The notes: generated by a model from the sequence alone, not told the origin. Counted from the stretch's first letter, positions 23,792 to 32,810 are shown. The stretch: 51,228 nt of DNA from Globomyces pollinis-pini (GCA_025399215.1 MU621211.1:1-51228); one strand, 5' to 3'. Made by a program: numbers and translations.

Positions 23792-24028
23792 ATGATCCCA
23801 CTAACATTCGCTGCTGTACAAACTGCTGTCCCATTCTTCAATTTGGTGATTGGAACCACTGCCATGTCTTTAAATATCAACGCTGCTCAGAAATTAAAAA
23901 GTGATTTACAAGAATTGGAACAACAAAACAAACAAGCTTCAGAACGTTATAAGCAACTTGAATCTGAAAAAAACAAATTGGCTAAACTTGCTGAACCTAC
24001 TACTGGAAGAATGTTGTTTTTCTTCTAA
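23792..24028 (+). CDS. Micro-protein, subtype B (member 4), 78 aa
   Basis: Nearly the same protein as member 2 (one substitution in 78). Hydrophobic segment AVPFFNLVIGTTAMSLNI, helix QKLKSDLQELEQQNKQASER, tail RMLFFF. Of the ten base differences from member 2, nine are synonymous, so the protein has been kept under strong constraint since duplication. TGTAAATA recurs 3' of the stop at 24054-24061. TATAA at 23756-23760. Confidence 0.85.
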   Translation: MIPLTFAAVQTAVPFFNLVIGTTAMSLNINAAQKLKSDLQELEQQNKQASERYKQLESEKNKLAKLAEPTTGRMLFFF

Positions 24029-24449
24029 TCTACACTACCCAATACATAACTTTTGTAAATAAAAAACTAATCTATTTTAACTCTTTCTTTTAACTTTATA
24101 TCTATAATGCGTAACGCTGTATTTACACCTGTCTTTGGTACTAACCAACATTCTCATGTGTGACAAAAGCTAAGCACATGATGTTCACGTAAAAAGCTTC
24201 TTCAAACCAACACATATCCACGAACATAACAGTCCAACCAAAACGAATGCACACAGATGATCAACAAGAGTTGGCAAGTGGCTATATCCCTCTAGCTTGG
24301 GTCAGACATTGTCTGGCTTTAACAGTACAGCCATAAAAAGGGCGGTTTCGAACGTTTGCTATCAACAACGTTGCAGAGGCTTGGTTAACTAGTGCTTCGT
24401 TTCAGGTTGGACTATATAAAGTGGTAGATGATGACGTTCCAAAACAAAC
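24029..24449 (+). promoter_or_regulatory. Upstream region of micro-gene 5
   Basis: Holds TGGCTTTAACAGTACAGCCA (24314-24333), a looser version of the palindrome upstream of member 3, and a strong TATA box (TATATAAA, 24413-24420) 29 bases before the start. No gene seen. Confidence 0.5.
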
Positions 24450-24746
24450 ATGATTCCATTAACATTCTCCGCCGTTCAAAGTGCAGTACCATTCGTGAAT
24501 CTAGTGATTGGAACAACAGCAATGTCAATCAATATCGCCCAAGCTAAAAAACTAAAGGGTGAAATTCGTCAATTGGAAACTCAAAACAAAGAAGCATCGG
24601 AACGATATAAACAACTTGAATCTGATAAACGAAGACTTTCAACTATTTCCTTGAATGAAAAACGAAGACTTTCAACAATTTCTTTACCAGGATTGTCTAG
24701 ACAAGATGTTACTGAAGAAGACACCAGCATGTTGTTCCTTTTTTGA
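24450..24746 (+). CDS. Micro-protein, subtype B variant (member 5), 98 aa
   Basis: The subtype B core (VPFVNLVIGTTAMSINIAQA; KLKGEIRQLETQNKEASER; YKQLESDK) is followed by a unique insertion. KRRLSTISL occurs twice with an 11-residue period (33 bp, units from 24627 and 24660), and the tail is SMLFLF instead of RMLFFF. Each repeat contains RRLS, which fits the basophilic (PKA-type) phosphorylation consensus R-R-x-S. This is the only member with a plausible regulatory insertion. The TATA box is at 24413-24420. Confidence 0.8.
   Translation: MIPLTFSAVQSAVPFVNLVIGTTAMSINIAQAKKLKGEIRQLETQNKEASERYKQLESDKRRLSTISLNEKRRLSTISLPGLSRQDVTEEDTSMLFLF
24627..24692 (+). repeat. 33-bp in-frame tandem duplication in member 5
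   Basis: Two adjacent units (from 24627 and from 24660) both encode KRRLSTISL. The second unit differs at a few bases and diverges after the ninth codon. Confidence 0.8.
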
Positions 24747-25364
24747 ACTGACAGATATGGTCATGACTACTTTTGATAGTTCTTTTTTCTTGAACTGCAT
24801 CACCCATCCGTTGGATTTATATGTCCACTTACCCTTCCAAATCAATTCGTTGTTTTACAAAGATAATAAAATCGACAATTGCATTTAGAATTCCATACGG
24901 TGTTTGAAATGAGATCAGTTTACGTTAACAAAGATATTTATAAAAGATATTTGATCTTGACAAATGATACTGTCAGTCAAAATAAGGTTAAAAATCAATT
25001 GAAATGGAATTTAAGACGTCAATATTCATGAAGAAAACAAATACAACCAACTTGGACATTCTACACGATTTGAATATCAGTCAAACCATCCATAGATATC
25101 AAACCAATTTTCAAAAACGAATTCATAATTTCATTATTAGAAGTGATTGGAAAAGACTAGGACTGTCACCCATTCTAAAAACCACATGGATTATGGAATA
25201 AGAAGCCGTGTAGATAAGCAGCAAATGAGATCTTCTTTTGCCGTTTGTTTCATTTTGGCTTGTGCAAGAGCCAATGAGACTTTACTTAATGGGCTAAACC
25301 TCAACGCGCATCAACAAATTGAATCTGTTTCAACTACAAATATAAAAAGTACCAAACCCAGTTA
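24747..25364. other. Spacer before the assembly gap
   Basis: Short open frames here (for example 25004-25201) have no recognisable content. A TATA-like TATAAAAA at 25341-25348 lies just before the gap and is placed where the promoter of member 6 would be expected. Confidence 0.4.
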
Positions 25365-25489
25365 NNNNNNNNNNNNNNNNNNNNNNNNNNNNNNNNNNNN
25401 NNNNNNNNNNNNNNNNNNNNNNNNNNNNNNNNNNNNNNNNNNNNNNNNNNNNNNNNNNNNNNNNNNNNNNNNNNNNNNNNNNNNNNNNN
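25365..25489. other. Assembly gap (125 N)
   Basis: Undetermined bases. The gap removes the start of micro-gene 6. By comparison with member 4, 162 coding bases should precede position 25490, plus a leader after the TATA at 25341, so the true gap is probably longer than 125. The near-identical copies at 22117 and 23792 are a natural cause of the assembly failure. Confidence 0.95.
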
Positions 25490-25564
25490 CAACTTGAATC
25501 TGAAAAAAACAAATTGGCTAAACTTGCTGAACCTACTACTGGAAGAATGTTGTTTTTCTTTTAA
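25490..25564 (+). CDS. Micro-protein, subtype B (member 6), 3' part only
   Basis: Resumes right after the gap as QLESEKNKLAKLAEP...RMLFFF and the stop at 25562-25564. The surviving 24 residues are identical to members 2 and 4. The 5' two-thirds lie in the gap. Whether this is a distinct third copy or a collapsed repeat cannot be decided here, although its 3' flank differs from those of members 2 and 4, which supports a separate locus. Confidence 0.8.
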   Translation, partial: QLESEKNKLAKLAEPTTGRMLFFF

Positions 25565-26500
25565 TCTCCTTTGTATGTGAATGTCCTTTCGTAATTATTA
25601 TGTAAATTGTTAATATACTCTTATTATAATCAAACATTTTCATTGGATTTTATCTTGGTAAGATGGTGAACGTTGATGGCACGTTATGCATCCTCATCAA
25701 TCTAAGTACTAAGCATGTTGAGCGTAACATGATAACACGTTGAAACATTTAGTTACTGCGCAAACCTAACCAAGTTGAATGCGGTATTCATTTTAATTTA
25801 GAAACCCATGTTGGGAAAGTGGTTTGAGTACATCATGTCGGAAGATCCTTTGGATAAGTTGTAATTTCCATTCTTTGGTTAATCTTAGTCATGGAATAAG
25901 AATAGTAAATTGAAGCCTTCAAGATATATAGACTAACCAGATTACAAGGATTTCGTCCATAATGTTCTTTCAATGTTGTTTTGATGTAATTTGATGAATT
26001 TCAATCAATGTGATAGATCTTGATAACGCATAATTTTGAATAGATCAACAGAAATTGGAAGAGATCACCAAAGTCGCATGTCCAGTACCCGATACACAAA
26101 TGCAATTAAAAAGTTTAATGAAAGTCTGTGATTTGTTTGATTGTCCGTTTTGATTGAACCGTCGATTATCACAAGTTTGTGTCTTTCTTCTATCTGCTTT
26201 TATGGGTTTTATTCAAACTGATTCGATCTGATTAATTGAATCTGTTTATTGAATTTGAATTCTATTCAGTTTTTATTGGTTTAATTTTTTGTGAGTGAAT
26301 GGAAAGTCCCTAGAAAATCACCAGATTGATAAATTTCCAAGGATTCAATTCTAATAAAGAAAAGAGTATATTTTTCAATAGTTGTATTCAATTAAACCCC
26401 TTTGATTCCTTGATAATTGGTCTCAAAGAGATGTTGAAATTTGTTCCCACAAAAGACAAAAATCTTTGAGTTTAAAATTCAACTACAAAAAAAGTCATCC
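25565..26500. other. Spacer with a possible short exon
   Basis: Mostly AT-rich and unremarkable. 26046-26153 is open and reads like protein (QQKLEEITKVACPVP...VCDLFDCPF), with no start. A short frame at 25809-25865 (MLGKWFEYIMSEDPLDKL) could be a first exon, but I found no micro-intron chain joining them in frame. Confidence 0.25.
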
Positions 26501-26731
26501 ATGGCACTCATCACACCTGCAGTTCGACAATCCATTCCATTTCTTTGTTTTATTGTAGGGTCAGCAGCATTGAGTATCAATTTAGCTCATCTTCAAAAAC
26601 TTAAACATCAAATTCAGGAATTGGAAGTTCAAAATGCTGATACTCTCAAAAAATGTCATGAATTGGAATTGGAAAAATTGAAGTTGGAAGCTAATTTAAC
26701 TGCATCTGGAAAGAAACCCACTTGGTTTTAG
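26501..26731 (+). CDS. Micro-protein, subtype A (member 7), 76 aa
   Basis: Start placed at ATG 26501 (MALITPAVRQSIPF) to match members 1 and 3; the in-frame ATG at 26441 would add 20 unrelated residues. Hydrophobic segment SIPFLCFIVGSAALSINLAH, helix LQKLKHQIQELEVQNADTLK and CHELELEKLKLEANL, end KKPTWF. The Cys in the helix and the KKP-x-W end are conserved with members 1 and 3. No clear TATA box close by. Confidence 0.8.
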   Translation: MALITPAVRQSIPFLCFIVGSAALSINLAHLQKLKHQIQELEVQNADTLKKCHELELEKLKLEANLTASGKKPTWF

Positions 26732-27680
26732 TTGCTACTTTTGATACTCAATATATCACAGCTATGACCTCATGAAATCATTTTGTTTAAAGCTTGTAAT
26801 TTTACATTAATAGTCTGGATTTTCTATGAAAGGATTAACCAATGGATTATTAAAAAAATTAAAGCATCAAATACCAATCCGACAATTTCCCGTACAAACT
26901 TAACCATTTGAATCCATAAGGCAATTAGATTAACTCAGTGTTTACAGATGAGCATGTGCTATTAGGTGTATAAATCATATGCTGGATAATTCATTGACTG
27001 ACATGTGTCTGCGGTGTGTTTTTCCAACTAAGCATACAAAACGCTTTAAAAGCTTATTGTAATATTTCGAGATATGAATGATGTTGCAGTAAAATAAATT
27101 ATGACTGATGTTAAATGAGGTGACCCTGGCTGTCTTTTTCATGTGGTTGGGTTTAGCTGATTGTCAGTTTCCATTATTTGTAAAGACAATACAAACAATG
27201 GATGCGATAACGATGATATTATTTTAAATGCTGATTAGATACGTTAGATTTACTCATCTGGTAAGATTGAATGAATAAGACCGTGACTAACTGAACTAAT
27301 AGAAAATGTACTCCAACTAAGATCGAATCGAAAGATTGAACTTTAAACAAGTGAGTCTAATTTACCACCACTTTGTTTACACAATCAACGCATTGTAATC
27401 TTAGTGAAAGAGCCGTGTGGCGAAAAGTCGTGGTAATTTAACCAACTCCACGATAAGACCCAGTCATCTAAAACACTATAATGAATGCTATTACTCTAGA
27501 TACAAATAAGTTACTATTTTAGTTCTAAATTAGTTTTCTATCTAAAGTGTATGCGTTTTTGTTATCAAAGCTGTGCGGCCAATAGCCACACCATTTAATT
27601 GGGAGAATTCCCGATCTTTTTCAACCGCAAATAAAGTCTTTAAATACAACCGAAAATTGTCTTCCCACTAACTTTATTGG
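26732..27680 (+). promoter_or_regulatory. Spacer and upstream region of micro-gene 8
   Basis: No gene seen. GGGAGAATTCCCGATC at 27601-27616 matches the element upstream of member 1 in 15 of 16 positions and lies 64 bases before the start. A weaker TTTAAATAC lies nearer the start. Confidence 0.5.
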
Positions 27681-27917
27681 ATGGTTCTTTCGTTTTCATC
27701 TTTACAATCAGTGGTTCCTTTCATGAATTTATTCATTGGTACCACTGCCATGTCTCTCAACATTGCTCAAGCTAAAAAGTTAAAGGAAGATTTAAAGAAA
27801 TTGGAACGTAAAAATATGGAAGCTGTTGCTCGTTTTAGACAATTAGAATCTGAAAAGGTTCAATTAGCTGCTTATGCTGAACCTCCTCAAACAAATCGAA
27901 TGTTGTTTTTCTTCTGA
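27681..27917 (+). CDS. Micro-protein, subtype B (member 8), 78 aa
   Basis: More diverged B member: SSLQSVVPFMNLFIGTTAMS, then AKKLKEDLKKLERKNMEAVA, RFRQLESEKVQLAAYAEP and the tail NRMLFFF. The GTTAMS core, the QLESEK word and the C-terminal RMLFFF are the same as in members 2 and 4. TGTAAATA at 27935-27942 lies 17 bases after the stop. No intron. Confidence 0.8.
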   Translation: MVLSFSSLQSVVPFMNLFIGTTAMSLNIAQAKKLKEDLKKLERKNMEAVARFRQLESEKVQLAAYAEPPQTNRMLFFF

Positions 27918-28992
27918 CTGAATGTTTATGGAGATGTAAATAAATTATTTTTATTAAATGTTAGTGTAATACATTCCTTTTCAGTGTTATCCATGTTTTT
28001 GTTTTTAATGAGCAGTTGTGATGTTATTCTATATACTAACTGTCTTGCGTTAGATTCACTTTTAGTCTTACTAACCACCAACATTGATGAATCATGACTC
28101 ATTTTGTTATCAGTAGATTTTGACTTATCAGTTCTTATCAATAAAAGATCAACCACATTCAAATTTTAAACTTTTCTGATGGATAAGAATTGATGAAAGA
28201 GATTGTAAAGAGTTCATTTAATATGGAGTTGAATTGACTGAGTAATGTGTCTGGAGACACAATGAATACGTTTGTTTCCAAGAAACTCACATCTTTAATG
28301 ATCAGAAATGTTTTGTAATCTAAATATATCAACGTTTAAAGGATTAGAGGAACTCATTTAAAATATTTGAAGTGGATCAATTCTGATCAGAAGAATTAAT
28401 CACAATGCAAATCAGAACAATTAATCACAATGCAAAGTTGTACTTTAAACGTGTCTGATATTACCATTACATGAGTATTATAATCTATTTTCACACAATA
28501 AAAAGAAAAAGAGATGGTACAACGGAGCGATAAGCGGTGAATTAATAGAGATTGATTTCTGACAGGGGTGAATTACGATCAAGAGGGACCTGCATGAAAT
28601 ACAACAATCGTTCAGGGGTGGAATACAAATCCCATCAAAACACAAAATAAAGAAAAAAAGAAATCACAGACTTTTTATAGAATCCAAAGAACGGCACATG
28701 ACAATGAAAAACACTTTCATTACAATTTAAAATTCAAATCTTGTAAAATTAAAGAATTTTAAATAATAAAAGAAAAGAGGAGAAAAGACCAGGGTCAAAT
28801 CTATCTTTAATTACCTTTATTTTAGATACCCCCCACTTCATATCATTGAACACAAATCACATGACACGCTGCTGTCTTGCTTTTGATTCGTCAATCTAGC
28901 GAAGACCGCTTCAAAGAGCATCTGTGTCTTGAAACAATGTATATATAAACTACTATTAATGACAAATAGTTTACGCTTTTACGATATTCAAA
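27918..28992. other. Spacer with a 25-bp tandem repeat and upstream region of micro-gene 9
   Basis: No gene recognised. Contains the 25-bp repeat at 28386-28435, and a TATA box (TATATAAA, 28942-28949) 43 bases before the start at 28993. Confidence 0.45.
28386..28435. repeat. 25-bp direct tandem repeat, two units
   Basis: Units 28386-28410 and 28411-28435 differ at one position (G/C). Each contains AATTAATCACAATGCAA. Confidence 0.9.
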
Positions 28993-29229
28993 ATGACCTC
29001 TTTCACCTTCTCATCTCTCCAATCTGTCGTCCCATTTCTTAACTTATTCATTGGAACTACAGCAATGTCAATGAATCTTGTTCAAGCTCAAAAATTAAAA
29101 AAAGACCTCCATAAACTCGAACGTAAACATTTGGAAACTTCGCAACGTTACAAGCAATTGGAATCTGAAAAAATTCAACTTGCTCAGTACTCGGAACCAA
29201 GTACTAACCGAATGCTCTTCTTCTTCTAG
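28993..29229 (+). CDS. Micro-protein, subtype B (member 9), 78 aa
   Basis: SSLQSVVPFLNLFIGTTAMS, then AQKLKKDLHKLERKHLETSQ, RYKQLESEKIQLAQYSEP and the tail NRMLFFF. Closest to member 8, with which it shares the SSLQSVVPF start. TATATAAA 43 bases upstream. It is the last member of the cluster; I found no further copy up to 30438. Confidence 0.8.
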   Translation: MTSFTFSSLQSVVPFLNLFIGTTAMSMNLVQAQKLKKDLHKLERKHLETSQRYKQLESEKIQLAQYSEPSTNRMLFFF

Positions 29230-30438
29230 GACATGGATTTTGGTCTGGCATACTGTAAAATATATCTTATTTAACAAATTGCCTAACCGCTCTCTTTTTC
29301 TTTCTTTAAGCACTTTGGAAAAAAAAGTTTCATCTTGAATTGTTCCGCTCTAGCATCACACATGGTCTTATTAATTTAGATCCATAGTAATTCAACTGGA
29401 TATCTCAACTTTTCATCGTGAGAATAGATTCTTCAAGGATAGTATAAAAACGTGCAACCTTTTTTTTGTAATTAGCTGCTAAGTAGATTATTAATCATAA
29501 CATTCAGACTCATTTCACATTTGATCTTGCGTCTTTCCATAAGGGTTTTCACGAGAATCCAGATGCAATTCTGTGACCAGAAAAAAAATTGAATGGGAAC
29601 TCAACAAAGCCCAACCAATAAAGAAAAATTGTTGTGGATTCATATATCAATCTTGGCTGACAAAAAGGCACTATGCAATTAGCGAGCAATGCTTTGATGA
29701 AAATGAATGGGATGGTCACAAAGAGTACAAACGTTACACAATCGGGGATGAAGGGCATGGTTCTGGATTAAAAGACAGGTCAATGATTGTGGTCGAATAG
29801 CATGATCATGTAAAGGAACTAGTCATATAGCATCGTTCGCATACTGCTCTTTCATATTTTCAGTCCGTTCGCATACTGCTCTTTCATATTTTCAGTCCAT
29901 CATATTGAGGTTTCTGTCTTATTTACAGCAAATATCAAGCACAAATGATCAATACAATTATGAATAGCGTGATTCTTTCAAATGATCAACCTGCATGGTC
30001 GGAATATGGCCGACTTGACTGTATGTGTCATCTGTGTGTTGGAGATGAAGTCAGTCACAATAACAACAACAACGTGGCAGTATCCAGTTGGATAATAAGA
30101 TAAAACCAGCAAAGGCTGACGAGAGTGTTTTTACTACTTTTGGACAGATGCACTCACTCCACCGTTTCGCGTGATGTTTTTTTTTGTTTTTTTGGATGGA
30201 TAGTAGTCAATATCGACCAAACGCAACACTGTATAATAAACTATCTTCATATCTTTTATACCGAAATAGTTTATACCGAATCGGCTTATACTGAATCCGT
30301 TATACCGATGATAATTTCATAAAGCAGTGTGAAAAAACAAACTTCGCCGATAACACGCCAAACCCCGCCGACCTGCTTCAAACTATAAAAGCAAAAAAAA
30401 TCCATAAAAGTCAACCAAATATACCAAGGAATATAGAT
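29230..30438. other. Spacer with a 32-bp tandem repeat
   Basis: No gene I can support. A frame at 29573-29800 is open but has no family resemblance, no intron signals and no matching promoter. The repeat is at 29835-29898. Confidence 0.45.
29835..29898. repeat. 32-bp perfect direct tandem repeat
   Basis: Units 29835-29866 and 29867-29898 are identical, beginning GTTCGCATACTGCTC and ending TTTTCAGTCC. Confidence 0.95.
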
Positions 30439-30975
30439 ATGATCAGTGTAGATAAATTTCAGTGTCAAGTTGAAGACAAATTGATTCGAATCAAATCAAA
30501 TGGAATTTGGGTAACTGATAATATGTCATATACTCCTGATTATCAAATCCTAGAATTGAAAGATATCCAGAAAATCGAATATATCGATAAGTGTTTATTG
30601 ATTCAATCCAGTATGTTGTGAACACTAACATCAGATCATCAATTATTCTCCATTCGAGTTCAATCATTATTACAAAAAGAATCACGACCGGATATGATTT
30701 GTATCAATTCCTCGGTAATTGATTTCGCATCGGTGTTGTACGAGGGTGAACTGATTTTGATTGTTTTGAGGAAATTATCCTTGTTTTCGTCTATTTATAT
30801 ATATACCAATAACGTGTCACCACATGTAATTTGGGTTTGTTGATGTTAGGTATTTTATGTTCCAGATGCAACTGATCGGATTGTGGTTGAGAAATCTTTG
30901 GTGGTGTTGAACCATCCGGTTGGGGTTACTGAGATTGATTTATCGTCGTTTTCTATCAAATGTAAATGGTTTTAA
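30439..30975 (+). CDS. Small protein of unknown function, 162 aa
   Basis: Three exons, 30439-30610, 30635-30825 and 30850-30975, with two 24-nt introns, give 162 codons plus stop. The sequence alternates hydrophobic and charged residues, suggesting beta strands (FQCQVEDKLIRIKSNGIWVT; ILELKDIQKIEYIDKCLLIQ; LNHPVGVTEIDLSSFSIK). No signal peptide or membrane segment is obvious apart from the hydrophobic stretch LILIVLRKLSLFSS. I do not recognise a family. Confidence 0.6.
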
Positions 30976-31144
30976 TCTCATGGGTTAGATTCTGATTGTA
31001 AATAAGGAGGTTGGATTGGCGTTTATCGGTTATAAAATTAGATTTGAATTGATGGATTCATAAATAAAGTGTATGATACCTAATAACCGTTTTATTACAG
31101 TACCATTGTATTTATATAACTAGAAAGAAATAGTATTGTATGTA

Positions 31145-32239
31145 TCATTCAATTTTTTTGAGAAATTCATCAATGGTATCCGCAACAAACTCTGGATATT
31201 CAATCAAAACTGAATGTGATGCATGATCCTTGATGACCATATTTATAGTAGGTATCAATCGTTTCAAATCATGTTGTAATTCAGTTGGTACTACTGTATC
31301 TTTATCACCCCAAATTCCCAAAATGTTTTTGGCATGTGTTTGACCCAGACTTTCAAATGCTGATTTTTGATTATTGAAATCGAAATTGAGGACGGTGGAT
31401 CGGAAAGATCGCATCAATCCTGGATTGTTTTTGATATGGTATTCTTGATATTCATTGAAATGAGCCTTTTCAGTTAATTAATGATATGGTACCACATCTT
31501 TGCTTTCCTGTGCTGTCAACAGATGATTTGTTAAACTGATTTTTGATAAAATTGTTGATCCAACTGTATGAATCAATAAATTACCCAAAAATGGAATTTT
31601 TAATAATGTAGCTAAAAATGGCATTTTCTAAAAACATCAATTGATATGAATAAAAACCTTCATGATTCCAGCAGGTGCAACCAAAATCACAGATGACACC
31701 CATTCAGGGTATCTAGAAACAAACCCAGCCGTGACAGCACCTCCTAACGAATATCCAATAATGGTCGCACCTTTCCAATCAAAATATTGCAACAGATTTG
31801 CTAATTGAACGATGAACAAGCCGTTATTATATATCGTTCCTGGTGAATCTGAATACCCTCTTCCATAAAGATCTGTTACTGTTAATCATCACTCCAAGTA
31901 CCATAGCAAAGAATCCTGTATCCCTTTGAAGCCAAAATATCAAACAATCTTGGTAAACATGGAGCAGGAGTAGAAATTCCATGAACAAATACCAATCGTT
32001 TGCCATTCTTTGGACCAATAAAGTAGTAATGGGTTTTTCCATAAGGTAAGTCAACATAACCATGTTCTTTACTATTAGTTTGAAAAAGTACCTGGCCAAT
32101 GGTCTTCTTTGAAGGTGACTATCGTTGATTTTGTGTCCTTCAATGATCCTAGATTTCCAGTATCTGAAGGTAAATAATATTTGTATAAACCAAACATTGT
32201 TAACAATGATCCTGTCAGTGCGATTTCGTAAGATTTCAT
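31145..32239 (-). CDS. Membrane-anchored alpha/beta hydrolase (paralogue A)
   Basis: Five minus-strand exons, 32239-32092, 32066-31902, 31872-31658, 31627-31493 and 31465-31145, give 327 codons plus stop with introns of 25-30 nt. There is a short N-terminal hydrophobic helix (IALTGSLLTMFGLYKYYLPS), then the fold: oxyanion motif FVHGIST, LYGRGYSDSPG, nucleophile elbow IIGYSLGGAVTAG (Ser), acid in GDKDTVVP and catalytic His in DHASHS. The complete Ser-Asp-His triad implies an active serine hydrolase (ester, lipid or thioester). The substrate is unknown. It belongs to a local family with 32811-33976 and 37852-39018: exons 3 (215 nt) and 4 (135 nt) have the same lengths in all three. Confidence 0.88.
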
Positions 32240-32810
32240 CGTCATCATTTCCTTCCAAATTTTTTCAAAGTTGTGAAGAAATATTTGAGACTCTTAATCT
32301 GTTGGAAAGTCTTTTATCGTTCATTGAGACACTTCAACAGATTAATAGTCTCATATACTAATCCTTGTGTGTGGTCCATATGAGACTCTTAATCAATTAG
32401 GTTTCGAGTTGACAGTATCAAAATTGTCTAATTGATTAAGACTCTCAGATAGCTTTTGACATTGGAAATCATATTTGAGACTCTTAATCTTTTAGAGAGT
32501 CTTGTATTTTTAACCTTCGACACTTTCCAAAAGATTAGGAGTTTCTAATATTTATTGCAATCATTGGTGAATAACAAAAACCACCTTCGATTCAGCCATG
32601 TTGGATTAACTTTGATTACTTTTGGTTATTGGCGTCTGTTGATAGTTTGAAGCTCAGGTGGATAAGACTTTTGAACTTTATTTTACACGGTTTGTAGCTT
32701 AATTGATCTTGATTTTGACTAATTCAATCCAATTCTAGAATCACTCTTGGTTACTCAGGTAAAATCAAAAATCAATATCGTTGTAGAAATTTATTATGAG
32801 ATCATTTTTC
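32240..32810. other. Spacer between hydrolases A and B
   Basis: No coding frame. Holds the three-hairpin array at 32287-32545 and otherwise AT-rich sequence. Confidence 0.5.
32287..32545. repeat. Three tandem imperfect hairpins with a common core
   Basis: Hairpin 1: arms 32287-32304 (GAGACTCTTAATCTGTTG) and 32335-32352, one mismatch over 18 bp. Hairpin 2: arms 32381-32400 and 32428-32447, one mismatch over 20 bp. Hairpin 3: arms 32477-32493 and 32529-32545, two mismatches over 17 bp. The left arms all begin GAGACTCTTAATC, then diverge, and each right arm matches its own left arm. That pattern points to arms maintained by pairing, or to three members of one small element family. Confidence 0.75.

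Larger units (their letters stand above)
21193..29229 (+). repeat. Cluster of nine co-oriented paralogous micro-genes
   Basis: Nine genes, all on the plus strand, 0.6-1.2 kb apart, fall into two related subtypes: A (21193, 22997, 26501) and B (22117, 23792, 24450, the gapped copy ending 25564, 27681, 28993). The order is A B A B B B A B B. All share the plan hydrophobic segment of about 20 aa, then a charged heptad-like helix of about 35 aa, then a short hydrophobic C-terminus. None has an intron. I do not recognise the family from any described system. Confidence 0.85.

Noticed and set aside
29573..29800. 75-codon plus-strand frame after the micro-gene cluster
   Set aside because: Composition is unlike the micro-protein family (no hydrophobic segment or aromatic tail) and there is no TATA box or partner exon.
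32287..32545. CRISPR-like array
   Set aside because: Only three irregular inverted repeats, not identical direct repeats with spacers, in a eukaryotic intergenic region with no cas genes.
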